Positions 1 through 7,521 are shown, counted from the first letter of the stretch. The stretch: 10,365 nucleotides of DNA from Desulfobacteraceae bacterium (GCA_027032655.1 JALVMZ010000536.1:1-10365), one strand, 5' to 3'. Notes: generated by a model not told the origin, from the sequence alone. Numbers and translations are program-made.

Positions 1-2
1 GG

Positions 3-809
3 GATGGACCTATTACATACGATATTCCTGAAAGACTGAAGAAGCTCTCAATTGAGACCTCCTATATTAAGGGATTTTACAGGGGCAATGTGACAGATGA
101 ACGAATCATGATGATAAACGGGATTATTAAGAAAGATGCGAATATAAACAGGGACTTTGAACCCAGGGCAGTTAGTATAATGTTCAGGGAGTGGTTTTTT
201 AAACATGGGAGTTCACCAAGAGTTTTTTTTATTATCCTTATCCCATTAACCATATTGTATGTATTTTTAATAAAAAGGGAGGAGTATCTGCTCTTTACAA
301 CAGGAATGTGCAATATGAGTGCTGAGATGCTCATCATCCTGACATTTCAGATTATTCACGGATATGTTTATTTAAAAGTGGGGGCAATAATAACATCATT
401 TCTTGGCGGGCTTCTGCCCGGTGCAATCCTTGGCACAAGGGTCAAAGAAAAACTGAAACAGAGACTGCTTGAGGCTGACATTTCAATACTAATTATGCTC
501 GGGATATACTTTATATGGGTGGTTTTTTTGAGAACAGCAGTGGGAGAGATAATTTTTCTCATATATTGCTTTTTGTTTTCTTTTTTCTGTGGATTTCAGT
601 TTCCACTTTCTGCCACCCTGATAGGAGAGGAGAGAAGCCCTGCTTCGGGCTGTATAGCGGCTGACCTCATGGGTGCTGGAATGGGTGTTCTTTTAACTGG
701 TACTCTATTTATCCCCATATTGGGCTTAAGAAATACCATTATTATTTTGATGCTTATCAAGCTATCAAGTATTATAGTATTGTTATTCTTTAAAAGAAGG
801 GCCTTTTAG
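3..809 (+). CDS. C-terminal part of a fused spermidine synthase / MFS-like membrane protein (5' end outside window)
   Basis: The frame is open from the first bases of the window to TAG 807-809, so 268 residues are visible and the true start lies to the left; the GTG at 90 is internal. The first ~70 residues (DERI, then NINRDFEP, then MFREWFF) fit the segment after the aminopropyltransferase-like core in bacterial fused spermidine synthases, where an N-D-x-x-P stretch precedes the second membrane block. About seven hydrophobic segments follow at roughly residues 74-90, 98-120, 122-145, 160-176, 181-202, 218-240 and 243-263. GFQFPLSATLIGEE and AADLMGAGMGVLLTG match the family's usual 'Q/FPL..' and 'AADLLGAALGALL' signatures. 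The protein should sit in the inner membrane. Whether it makes a polyamine cannot be judged, because the catalytic domain is outside the window. The stop codon directly touches the next ATG, so the two genes are probably co-translated. Confidence 0.75.
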   Translation, partial: DGPITYDIPERLKKLSIETSYIKGFYRGNVTDERIMMINGIIKKDANINRDFEPRAVSIMFREWFFKHGSSPRVFFIILIPLTILYVFLIKREEYLLFTTGMCNMSAEMLIILTFQIIHGYVYLKVGAIITSFLGGLLPGAILGTRVKEKLKQRLLEADISILIMLGIYFIWVVFLRTAVGEIIFLIYCFLFSFFCGFQFPLSATLIGEERSPASGCIAADLMGAGMGVLLTGTLFIPILGLRNTIIILMLIKLSSIIVLLFFKRRAF

Positions 810-2000
810 ATGAAAGGAAAAGGTATCACAAGAAAAGATTTTTTAAGGATAATGGGTCTTGGTGTAACAGGGCTATTTTGTCCATTGGGGTCAGCAGATG
901 CATTTCCCTTTTCAAATAACCGAAACAGAAAGAACTGCAAGGACATAAAGGGCCATATTTTCAAGGGTGATGCCCCATCAAGGCCCTGGAAATGGTCAAT
1001 GGAGGGATTTCATTATTCATCGGATGGAAGGACTGTTCAGTGTCATGTATGTCCAAATAGATGTGTACTTGAGCCAGGGGACAGGAGTGTTTGTAGATCC
1101 AAGGTAAACATCGGGGGAAAGCTCTATTCCCTTGCATATGGAAATCCCTGTGCTGTTCATGTAGATCCCATTGAGAAAAAGCCCCTTAATCACTTTCTCC
1201 CCTCATCCACCATATTTTCCATAGCAACCACGGGTTGTAATTTTAGATGTCTTAATTGTCAGAACTGGGAGATATCCCAGAGAAGACCGGAAGATGTTAA
1301 ATTTACTGAGCTTTTCCCTCCTGATGTGGTAAGGGAGGCAAAGAGATGGAAGACCCCATCCATTGCCTACACATATTCAGAGGCCATAACCTTTTATGAG
1401 TATATGTATGATACCGCAAAGATAGCTCATGAGAATGGATTGAGAAATGTTCTGGTTTCAAATGGTTATATAAATAGAACACCGCTCATCAAGCTTGCCA
1501 GATACCTTGATGGTGCAAATATTAATCTAAAATCATTTAGTGATCGCATATACAGGTGCTTGAATGGTGGAAGGCTTTACCATGTGCTTAACACATTTAA
1601 GACACTGAAGGAGCAGGGAGTCTGGTTTGAGATGACCACCTTAGTGGTCCCCACATGGGTGGATGACCCCGACATGATAAAGAGGATGTGTGGATGGATA
1701 CTAAAAGAGCTTGGCCCTGACCATCCCCTTCATTTTTTGAGATTTTTTCCGCATTATAAACTGACTCGACTTCCCCCCACACCAGTCAGAACACTTGAAA
1801 GATTCAGAGATATAGCGATGAAAGAGGGTATCCATTATGTTTACATAGGGAATGTCCCGGGACATGAGGGAACACACACATATTGCCATAACTGTGGGAA
1901 AATATTGATTCAAAGGCTGGGATATACAATAGGGGAATTAAATATTGTCAATGGAAGATGCAGGTTCTGTAAAACCCCAATCCCTGGCATCTGGGAATAA
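810..2000 (+). CDS. amrS: AmrS-like radical SAM protein (AmmeMemoRadiSam family) with Tat-like leader
   Basis: A 396-residue radical SAM protein. The cluster motif CNFRCLNC (C143, C147, C150) is the CxxxCxxC that binds the 4Fe-4S cluster and S-adenosylmethionine. Upstream, CHVCPNRC and C95 form the N-terminal cysteine set typical of the AmmeMemoRadiSam radical SAM group. The tail has two CxxC pairs (C359/C362, C384/C387), a likely metal ribbon, and ends PGIWE as is common in the family. Residues 7-13 (TRKDFLR) resemble a twin-arginine motif with Lys in place of the second Arg. A hydrophobic stretch and ADA (residues 29-31) follow as a possible cleavage site, suggesting export or membrane anchoring. 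ATG 810 follows the previous stop directly, with AAGAAGG at 794-800 as ribosome site. The reaction is unknown; the usual Memo and AMMECR1 partners are not in view. The family call is firm, the symbol less so. Confidence 0.82.
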   Translation: MKGKGITRKDFLRIMGLGVTGLFCPLGSADAFPFSNNRNRKNCKDIKGHIFKGDAPSRPWKWSMEGFHYSSDGRTVQCHVCPNRCVLEPGDRSVCRSKVNIGGKLYSLAYGNPCAVHVDPIEKKPLNHFLPSSTIFSIATTGCNFRCLNCQNWEISQRRPEDVKFTELFPPDVVREAKRWKTPSIAYTYSEAITFYEYMYDTAKIAHENGLRNVLVSNGYINRTPLIKLARYLDGANINLKSFSDRIYRCLNGGRLYHVLNTFKTLKEQGVWFEMTTLVVPTWVDDPDMIKRMCGWILKELGPDHPLHFLRFFPHYKLTRLPPTPVRTLERFRDIAMKEGIHYVYIGNVPGHEGTHTYCHNCGKILIQRLGYTIGELNIVNGRCRFCKTPIPGIWE

Positions 2001-2018
2001 TGAAAATAAATGTTATGG

Positions 2019-2047
2019 TTGACACATAAGGATTTAAATCATATGTT
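2019..2047 (+). promoter_or_regulatory. Sigma70-like promoter ahead of the histidine kinase operon
   Basis: A perfect -35 box TTGACA (2019-2024) is followed after 17 bases by TATGTT (2042-2047, four of six consensus bases). It lies in the 111-base gap after the radical SAM gene and points at the kinase gene. Transcription would start near 2054, leaving a leader of about 58 bases. This is a consensus match only. Confidence 0.5.
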
Positions 2048-2072
2048 TTATAAGTGAAATTAATAACTTATT

Positions 2073-2115
2073 AGGAGTGATGGCATATTAAATGCCATTT
2101 TCAGTCTTTTTATGA
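2073..2115 (+). promoter_or_regulatory. Leader hairpin and seven-codon ORF overlapping the kinase start
   Basis: AGGAG (2073-2077) is followed by a perfect 7-bp inverted repeat, ATGGCAT (2080-2086) and ATGCCAT (2092-2098), with loop ATTAA and then TTTT. An ORF of seven codons (MPFSVFL, 2092-2115) starts in the right arm, and its TGA overlaps the kinase ATG as ATGA (2112-2115). The kinase ATG itself has no ribosome site close by, so it may depend on re-initiation after the small ORF, or on the hairpin drawing AGGAG nearer. A weak terminator is the alternative reading. The geometry is visible; the function is inference. Confidence 0.35.
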
Positions 2116-3320
2116 AGATAGATTATATAAAGATATTTAGAGATTTACTTGCTTCCAGGAGAAGATTCATCCTCCTTACGGTGCTTCTTTTTGCAATTTA
2201 TGTTGTATCTTTCATCCTATTCGACTATTTTGTGGTAAATGAACAGAGATACTTCCTGTTTGCATTCGGTCTTGTGGTTTCAAGTCTCTTTTTTTCGTGG
2301 CTACTTGGGGGAAAGGCAACATTTATCTATGTTACCTTTTTTAATATATTCTTTACAATCATATACTCCAAACCCCTATTTCCCAAAGGCACTCTGTATC
2401 CCCGGCTATTTCTCAGCAGGTCATTTTTGTTCATATCTTCATGTTTTATAATTCTCATGATATTTATGATATTGAAAAAGTCCCCTGCTGATATTGTAAG
2501 AGAGCAGATGGCACTTGAGACCAAGGAGGAGAAGGAAAAGAGCAGACTTCTGGAATTCCTTGTAACAGAGAGAAAGATAACAGAAGATGTGGTGGCTCAA
2601 TCCAATTATGCAAAGGATGAACTGCTGTTTTTACAGGGCACATGGCGTTCTCAGATACATAACATTGTAAATGACCTGCCTGAAACCAAAGAGCTTGAGA
2701 TTTATAGTCAGATAATTGAACCGTTTCAGAACGCAATTCTTGCCCACCTGAGGGGGCTTGAGAAGAAGCTCACCTTTGACCCCAGGCCCCTCGAAGTAAA
2801 TGAGATTGTATCAATAATAAAGGAAGAGCTGGGAAATGAGCTCGGAAGAATCAAAGATCGCTATGATATTGAGTTTGATGTTGATCATGGGTGCATGAAG
2901 GGATCAGATAAGATAAAATGCGACCCATACAAGGTGGTTGAAATACTAAGAAATCTTATAAAGAATTCTCAAAAGGCCATTGAGCTCAAACAGATAGAAA
3001 TAATGAAGAGGGATATAAAGGAGTATCGTTCATTTAGACCATATATTTCAGTTGTCATGAGGGAGAATGGTGATGTTGTTAATCTGGTTGTAACAGATAA
3101 TGGCGGGGGCCTTCCTGAAGAGTATCTGGATAAGATATTTAAAGAGCCCATTCCATCTTCAAAAAGGGAGGGATATGGACTGGGAACCACCTTTATGAAA
3201 TTCTTCTCTGAACAGATGGGCTTTAAAATACGGGGCGAAAATGTTAAAACCCCATACGGAAAAGGATTCAGGGTCACACTTGAGATGCCCTTTGAAAATA
3301 CAAAGCAAAATAGTGCATAA
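2112..3320 (+). CDS. Membrane sensor histidine kinase
   Basis: A 402-residue protein with four hydrophobic segments near residues 18-41, 45-65, 70-86 and 103-121 and very little periplasmic sequence. A helical, charged linker (about 125-165) and a C-terminal HATPase_c domain follow. The ATP-site boxes are clear: N box EILRNLIKNSQKA (N281, N285), G1 DNGGGLP (329-335) and G2 GYGLGT (354-359). The phospho-acceptor helix is divergent: H183 in SQIHNIVNDLPE lies at about the right distance before the ATP domain, but the usual H-E-[LI]-x-x-P box is absent. There is no PAS, GAF or HAMP domain, so sensing is probably through the membrane segments. The next gene starts 11 bases downstream and encodes a receiver protein, a likely cognate partner. 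ATG 2112 is the only good start but lacks a close ribosome site. The ligand is unknown. Confidence 0.87.
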   Translation: MKIDYIKIFRDLLASRRRFILLTVLLFAIYVVSFILFDYFVVNEQRYFLFAFGLVVSSLFFSWLLGGKATFIYVTFFNIFFTIIYSKPLFPKGTLYPRLFLSRSFLFISSCFIILMIFMILKKSPADIVREQMALETKEEKEKSRLLEFLVTERKITEDVVAQSNYAKDELLFLQGTWRSQIHNIVNDLPETKELEIYSQIIEPFQNAILAHLRGLEKKLTFDPRPLEVNEIVSIIKEELGNELGRIKDRYDIEFDVDHGCMKGSDKIKCDPYKVVEILRNLIKNSQKAIELKQIEIMKRDIKEYRSFRPYISVVMRENGDVVNLVVTDNGGGLPEEYLDKIFKEPIPSSKREGYGLGTTFMKFFSEQMGFKIRGENVKTPYGKGFRVTLEMPFENTKQNSA

Positions 3321-3331
3321 GGGTTCTGGAA

Positions 3332-4261
3332 GTGGAGACAAAAGAACACAGGAAAAGACAGTATTTTGTTGTCCTGGTGGATGATGAGGAGAAGGTCCAC
3401 CAGGCAATAAGGATGTTTCTTGAAAAACACATGGTTTTAAAAGAACTCAAGTCCTTTTACAGCCCGGTTGAGTTGCTGGAATACCTGAACACCACAGATG
3501 ACCCAATTGATCTTATTTTGCTGGATATACACTTTAAAAATTCAGGATTATCAGGGCTTGATGCCATACCTTTTATCAGGGAAGAGTATCCATATCTTCC
3601 CATTATACTACTTACAGGAATGGATTCAGAGGCAATCAGGGAAGCACAGGAATTCACAAACACCTATTTTATTCCAAAGCCTGTTACAGGAAGTCATCTA
3701 ATCAGAATGATTGATTTTTATGTGGGGAAGAGTGAACATGAGGCAAAAGAAATAATGGAGCTTGAAAAGAAAATAGAGGAACACAGGCAGTATCAGTCAC
3801 TGCTTGAAGAGGAAATGAAGAGCCTTGAAGAGGATAGAGACAGATATAAAGAAAGACTCAGTGCCACTAATGAGAAGAAGGCCTTTGAAAATCTGAAGGA
3901 GATCATAGGAAATCTGATAAAAAATTCAGAAGTAACGGATTATGCAATTGAGGACTTAGAGAACATATATTTCAAAAGAAGAGAGCTCTTCTCTTCCCTT
4001 GTAAACGGGATTCTTGAATTTGATAGAGACCCCACCACCACTCCTGGAGCACACATACATAAGTATAAAGGCGTGGAAGATGTATATTCTGTAAGACTTT
4101 CGAGGAAGGCAAGACTGTATATTTATAAAGGTCCATCCACACCCAAACGCCGGATAATACGGGTTGATGTGAGGCATGACTCCGCCCATATTGAACAGTG
4201 GCTCAAGACCCATTACAAACGCTATGCAGATCCAAAGCCAGGAAGAGGAGGACCAAAATAG
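3332..4261 (+). CDS. Response regulator with coiled coil and RelE/ParE-like C-terminal domain
   Basis: A 309-residue protein. Residues 10-130 form a receiver domain: acidic pair D17/D18 in LVDDEE, phospho-acceptor D65 in LILLD, T95 in LLTGM and K116 in IPKPV. Residues about 134-185 are very rich in E, K and R and look like a coiled coil. The last ~100 residues are neither a DNA-binding nor a cyclase output. They read as helices, then DVYSVRLSRKARLYIYKG, then RIIRVDVRHDSAHIEQWL. This order (helices, then strands carrying Y-S-x-R and R-L-x-Y, then a final R-V-D-x-x-H-D strand) resembles the RelE/ParE toxin superfamily, including the members ending in an H-D-x-A-Y motif. No antitoxin gene is next to it. 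GTG 3332 is chosen because of AAGGG (3319-3323) and a frame stop at 3311. The receiver is certain; the RelE-like fold is by motif only and toxicity is unproven. Confidence 0.85.
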   Translation: METKEHRKRQYFVVLVDDEEKVHQAIRMFLEKHMVLKELKSFYSPVELLEYLNTTDDPIDLILLDIHFKNSGLSGLDAIPFIREEYPYLPIILLTGMDSEAIREAQEFTNTYFIPKPVTGSHLIRMIDFYVGKSEHEAKEIMELEKKIEEHRQYQSLLEEEMKSLEEDRDRYKERLSATNEKKAFENLKEIIGNLIKNSEVTDYAIEDLENIYFKRRELFSSLVNGILEFDRDPTTTPGAHIHKYKGVEDVYSVRLSRKARLYIYKGPSTPKRRIIRVDVRHDSAHIEQWLKTHYKRYADPKPGRGGPK

Positions 4262-4264
4262 ATA

Positions 4265-6025
4265 ATGTATAATAAATTCTTTGGTTTTAAAGAGAGGCCG
4301 TTTCAGTTACTCCCAAACCCTGAATACCTCTTCCTTGCCAGATCCCACGAAGAGGCAATGGCACATTTAAAATATGCCATATCACAGGGAGATGGATTTG
4401 TGGAGATTACAGGAGAAGTGGGCACAGGCAAGACAACCCTGTGCAGGGCTTTTCTTGAAAGTCTTGATGAGGACACTGAGTATGCTTATATCTTTAATCC
4501 CAAAATGAATTCTGTTCAACTCCTTAAGGCAATAAATGATGAATTTGGCATCCCTTCTGATGCAGATAACATTAAGGATTTGATAGATGTGCTGAATAAA
4601 TTCCTGATTGAGAAAAAGTCCCAGAGTAAAAAGGTGATCATACTGATTGATGAGGCCCAGAATCTGAGTAAGGATGTGCTTGAGCAGATAAGACTTTTAT
4701 CCAATCTTGAAACTTCAACCAGTAAACTGCTTCAGATTATATTGGTGGGACAGCCTGAGCTGGGAGAGATGCTTGACTCATATGAACTGAGACAACTGGG
4801 GCAGAGGATATCTCTGAGTTGTCATCTCCAGCCCCTCACCTTTAAAGAGACAAAGGATTATATAAATCACAGGCTTCACATTGCATCTCCAAATCCAGAT
4901 GTTACCTTTACCGGTGGCGCATTCAGAGAGATATATGATTACTCAAGGGGTATTCCCCGTATGATAAATATAGTATGTGATAGGGCACTTCTTTCAGCCT
5001 TTGGATTAAATAAGAAGCGAATTACAAGAACGATAGTAAAAAGCGCAATAAAAGAGCTATCAACCAGGGGAGAGATTAAGAAGGCATGGTTAAGGAAGAG
5101 AGTAAAAAGATTTGCCTATGTTTTTATAGTTGTTGCCGTTGTCATGTCCGTATATCTTATTTATCGGGCAGGTTATTTTAATAAGATTCAGATTTCAGGT
5201 ACCGATAGATCCACAATAAGTATTAAAGAGAAAGGTAAAAATGTATCCCCAGAACATTCCAGTAAAAATCGCACTCCCAAAGGGCGGGTAAAAGAGGAAA
5301 AAGAGATATCACAAAAGGCCAATCCTTCGGTTCTCACATTTAGCCAGTTAATGGAAGAGACTGGGGCAGGACTTACAAGGTCTTCAGCCCTTAAATGGGC
5401 ACTAAATCTATGGGGCCAGGGATACAGTTCTGATCGATATATGGATTCCCTTGATGATGATAACTTCTTCAGATTTGTATCAAAGAGAAATGGTTTTGAA
5501 ATGAAAAAGCTCAATGACCATGATTTCAATATCATAAAAATCCTGAACATACCTGCGATTTTAAAATTCACATCCCCTGGCTCAGATGAACCTAAATACA
5601 TGGTTCTGAAGGCAATAAGAAATGGTGATATGGTCCTATTGGATGATAAAGGCAAGGAGATTATTGGCACTCTTGAGGAAATAAAACAGTTTTATTCTGG
5701 AGTGGCCTATGTGCCATGGAAGAACTTTTTGAACTTCCCGGGCACCATACCAGTCAGTGCACCAAGAGAATCATTAATTATATTGAAGATGTTATTAAAA
5801 GAGCTTGGTTTTGAAAATATCAAGATTGACCCTGTATATGATGACGCAACAAGAGAGGCCATTGAGATAATACAGGCAAAGCATGGTCTCAAGGTTGATG
5901 GCATTGTTGGTCCCCTTACAAAGATAGTTCTTTACAATGAAAGCGGATCCCTTAAGATTCCTCATCTTTTTGGGGGAAATAATTTTAAGGAGAAATCCGA
6001 TGAAAGGGAACAGGGTAAGAGATGA
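4265..6025 (+). CDS. gspA: GspA/ExeA-type AAA+ ATPase with peptidoglycan-binding domain
   Basis: A 586-residue protein with the full GspA/ExeA layout. An N-terminal AAA+ ATPase begins FGFKERPF, with Walker A GEVGTGKTT (50-58), Walker B VIILIDEAQ (124-132), a strand ending VGQPEL (161-166) and sensor-2-like RGIPRMINIVCDRAL (228-242). One membrane helix lies at about 283-300. A periplasmic region like the inactive C39-peptidase domain of this family follows (about 357-490, no cysteine seen). A peptidoglycan-binding repeat comes last (about 503-556, DPVYDDATREAI and GLKVDGIVGP). In the known system GspA works with GspB, using ATP on the cytoplasmic side to help place the secretin in the wall and outer membrane. 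The preceding gene ends 3 bases upstream; GGAAGAGGAGG (4241-4251) serves ATG 4265. The gene overlaps gspB by 4 bases. No other secretion genes are in view, so the target machine is unknown. Confidence 0.9.
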   Translation: MYNKFFGFKERPFQLLPNPEYLFLARSHEEAMAHLKYAISQGDGFVEITGEVGTGKTTLCRAFLESLDEDTEYAYIFNPKMNSVQLLKAINDEFGIPSDADNIKDLIDVLNKFLIEKKSQSKKVIILIDEAQNLSKDVLEQIRLLSNLETSTSKLLQIILVGQPELGEMLDSYELRQLGQRISLSCHLQPLTFKETKDYINHRLHIASPNPDVTFTGGAFREIYDYSRGIPRMINIVCDRALLSAFGLNKKRITRTIVKSAIKELSTRGEIKKAWLRKRVKRFAYVFIVVAVVMSVYLIYRAGYFNKIQISGTDRSTISIKEKGKNVSPEHSSKNRTPKGRVKEEKEISQKANPSVLTFSQLMEETGAGLTRSSALKWALNLWGQGYSSDRYMDSLDDDNFFRFVSKRNGFEMKKLNDHDFNIIKILNIPAILKFTSPGSDEPKYMVLKAIRNGDMVLLDDKGKEIIGTLEEIKQFYSGVAYVPWKNFLNFPGTIPVSAPRESLIILKMLLKELGFENIKIDPVYDDATREAIEIIQAKHGLKVDGIVGPLTKIVLYNESGSLKIPHLFGGNNFKEKSDEREQGKR

Positions 6026-6675
6026 GTTCCATTCTGAAGGCACTTAGAAGACTTGAGCAGGAAGGAGAAGTCCAGGAAACCCATGACAAAGGTCTGGTTA
6101 ATCCAGGAAAGACCATAGCCAGGAGATCAAGGAGGAACTACTGGAAAACACGGGCAATTACCCTTTTTATGTTTGTCCTGTTAATAGGAGTAGTGGCGGG
6201 CTTTTATGTATTATATCCTTTATTAATGAATGGCTTAAGGAATTATAAATCAGAACAGACTGGTAAGAGATCATTTACAACTGCCCCGATCAGAAGAGAA
6301 GTTATGAAATCAGGATCAAAGATAGTGGTGAAAAAAGAGATTGTAAAAAAGACCATTCCAGTTTCTTCTTTTAAAAAAGAAAATCCACCTAAGAGATTGG
6401 AACCTTATGCCCAAAAGGAGACGCATCTTTTACAATCATCAGTGAAACAGAAGGATATACAGGAAAAAGGGATTGAAGGGCCTGATCTGGAAGGGCTTAA
6501 GCTTGAGGCAATAGTCTGGGCAAACAATCCTTCAAGCAGATTTGCTGTCATCAATGGAGAGATTGTAAGGTCAGGTTCAATGGTTAAGGGCATGAAACTT
6601 ATTAACATCGGAAGGGATCATGTAACACTGATGAAAGCAGGGGCAGTCAGGAGACTGGGATTCAGGAACCATTAA
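6022..6675 (+). CDS. gspB: GspB, partner of GspA
   Basis: A 217-residue single-span membrane protein. The N-terminus MSSILKALRRLEQE is the typical GspB opening. A membrane helix lies at about 44-66, followed by a Lys/Pro-rich periplasmic linker (about 70-155). The C-terminal domain (about 158-213) has LEGLKLEAIVWANNP, RFAVINGEIV and VTLMKAG, matching the family pattern of a small beta domain with R-x-A-x-I-N-G-x-x-V. GspB is known to form an inner-membrane complex with GspA that supports secretin assembly. ATG 6022 overlaps the gspA stop as ATGA, which implies translational coupling and matched amounts. The linker is low-complexity and likely disordered. The identification is strong. Confidence 0.88.
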   Translation: MSSILKALRRLEQEGEVQETHDKGLVNPGKTIARRSRRNYWKTRAITLFMFVLLIGVVAGFYVLYPLLMNGLRNYKSEQTGKRSFTTAPIRREVMKSGSKIVVKKEIVKKTIPVSSFKKENPPKRLEPYAQKETHLLQSSVKQKDIQEKGIEGPDLEGLKLEAIVWANNPSSRFAVINGEIVRSGSMVKGMKLINIGRDHVTLMKAGAVRRLGFRNH

Positions 6676-6714
6676 TTCCCATTTGCATAAGTTGTAACTG
6701 GAGACTAACTTTAC

Positions 6715-7521
6715 ATGATGGTTGATGAACAGGCTGAAGTAATTAAAAATAAAAGACTGATAGATGGTGTTTTTTTGATGACCCTGAAATCCAGTGAGAT
6801 TTCAGGGTCGTTTTTACCAGGGCAGTTTGTAATGATTGGTCTTGATGTGGCAGGTTATGATCCATTACTCAGGAGGCCATTTTCCATCGCCTATGCTGAA
6901 GAAGATGGCACATTTTCCATAATTTACAGGATAGTTGGGAGGGGGACAAAGATACTGTCTGAATCAAAAAAAGGGAAGAGATTGGCCATCCATGGTCCAT
7001 TGGGCAAAGGGTTTGATATCCCTGATAGGGAAATGCAATTTGTTATTGTATCAGGTGGCATGGGGATTGCTCCGTTGCTATCCCTTGCACAGGTGCTGAG
7101 CCGGGATAAGAGGTCATATGAATTCCTTGCAGGTTACAGGACAGCAGATGATATGATTCCTGTTGAAGATATCCTCCCCTTTGAACTTAAAATAAGAGTA
7201 AGCACTGAGGACGGCTCCGCAGGTGTAAAGGGTCTGGTAAGTGACCTGATAATTTCGTCTTTAAAAAACACCAAAGAGCCAGATAAAGGATTAATGATCT
7301 TTTCATGTGGTCCCATGAACATGTTAAAGAGGATTCATGAAATTGTTGAGCTATATAATACACCCTGCCAGGTATCTGTTGAGTCATCCATGGCATGTGG
7401 AATGGGTGCATGTCAGGGGTGTGTAATGCCTGCAGCCAGGGGAGATGCGAGATATCTCAGGGTATGCAAGGAAGGGCCGGTTTTCTGGTCTCATGAGATT
7501 GATTGGGTAAGCATATCATAA
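6715..7521 (+). CDS. pyrK: Dihydroorotate dehydrogenase electron-transfer subunit PyrK
   Basis: A 268-residue FAD and 2Fe-2S protein that passes electrons from dihydroorotate oxidation in PyrD to NAD+. Visible signatures: FAD-binding RRPFSIA (53-59) and HGPLGKGF (93-100), nucleotide-binding GGMGIAPL (114-121), SCGP (197-200), and the cluster cysteines C228, C233, C236 (CGMGACQGC) with C251. This is the ferredoxin-reductase-like fold at normal length. Two in-frame ATGs are possible (6715 and 6718); GGAG at 6700-6703 lies 11 bases before the first. The gene starts 39 bases after gspB and is followed at once by pyrD, the usual pairing of the Class 1B enzyme. An intrinsic-terminator-like hairpin lies inside its first 35 codons and is listed separately. 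The call is firm. Confidence 0.94.
   Translation: MMVDEQAEVIKNKRLIDGVFLMTLKSSEISGSFLPGQFVMIGLDVAGYDPLLRRPFSIAYAEEDGTFSIIYRIVGRGTKILSESKKGKRLAIHGPLGKGFDIPDREMQFVIVSGGMGIAPLLSLAQVLSRDKRSYEFLAGYRTADDMIPVEDILPFELKIRVSTEDGSAGVKGLVSDLIISSLKNTKEPDKGLMIFSCGPMNMLKRIHEIVELYNTPCQVSVESSMACGMGACQGCVMPAARGDARYLRVCKEGPVFWSHEIDWVSIS
6770..6815 (+). terminator. Terminator-like hairpin inside the start of pyrK, with an upstream run of T
   Basis: A perfect 12-bp stem, GACCCTGAAATC (6780-6791) with GATTTCAGGGTC (6798-6809), has a 6-base loop and is followed by G and five T (6811-6815). Seven T (6770-6776) lie just before it. All of this is inside pyrK codons 19-34, and the protein sequence there (MTLKSSEISGSF) is ordinary for the family. 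It has the form of an intrinsic terminator in a translated region. In enterobacterial pyrBI, UTP-dependent pausing at a U-rich stretch lets ribosomes follow closely and suppress such a terminator, and the arrangement here is compatible with that. The structure is visible; the control model is inference. Confidence 0.55.

Noticed and set aside
90..92. GTG 90 as the start of the first gene.
   Set aside because: The frame is open to the left edge, and the residues before 90 continue the family-like sequence, so this is an internal Val codon.
2080..2101. Terminator for the radical SAM gene at the ATGGCAT/ATGCCAT hairpin.
   Set aside because: The stem is only 7 bp with three G-C pairs and lies downstream of a good promoter for the next gene, so a leader role is at least as likely; kept as a regulatory feature instead.
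2969..3430. A 153-codon - strand frame across the kinase end and regulator start.
   Set aside because: It lies antisense to two well-supported genes, shows no recognisable domain and its composition is that of a shadow frame.
5188..5670. A 160-codon - strand frame inside gspA.
   Set aside because: gspA has clear family motifs on both sides of this stretch on the + strand; the antisense frame shows no motif or start signal.
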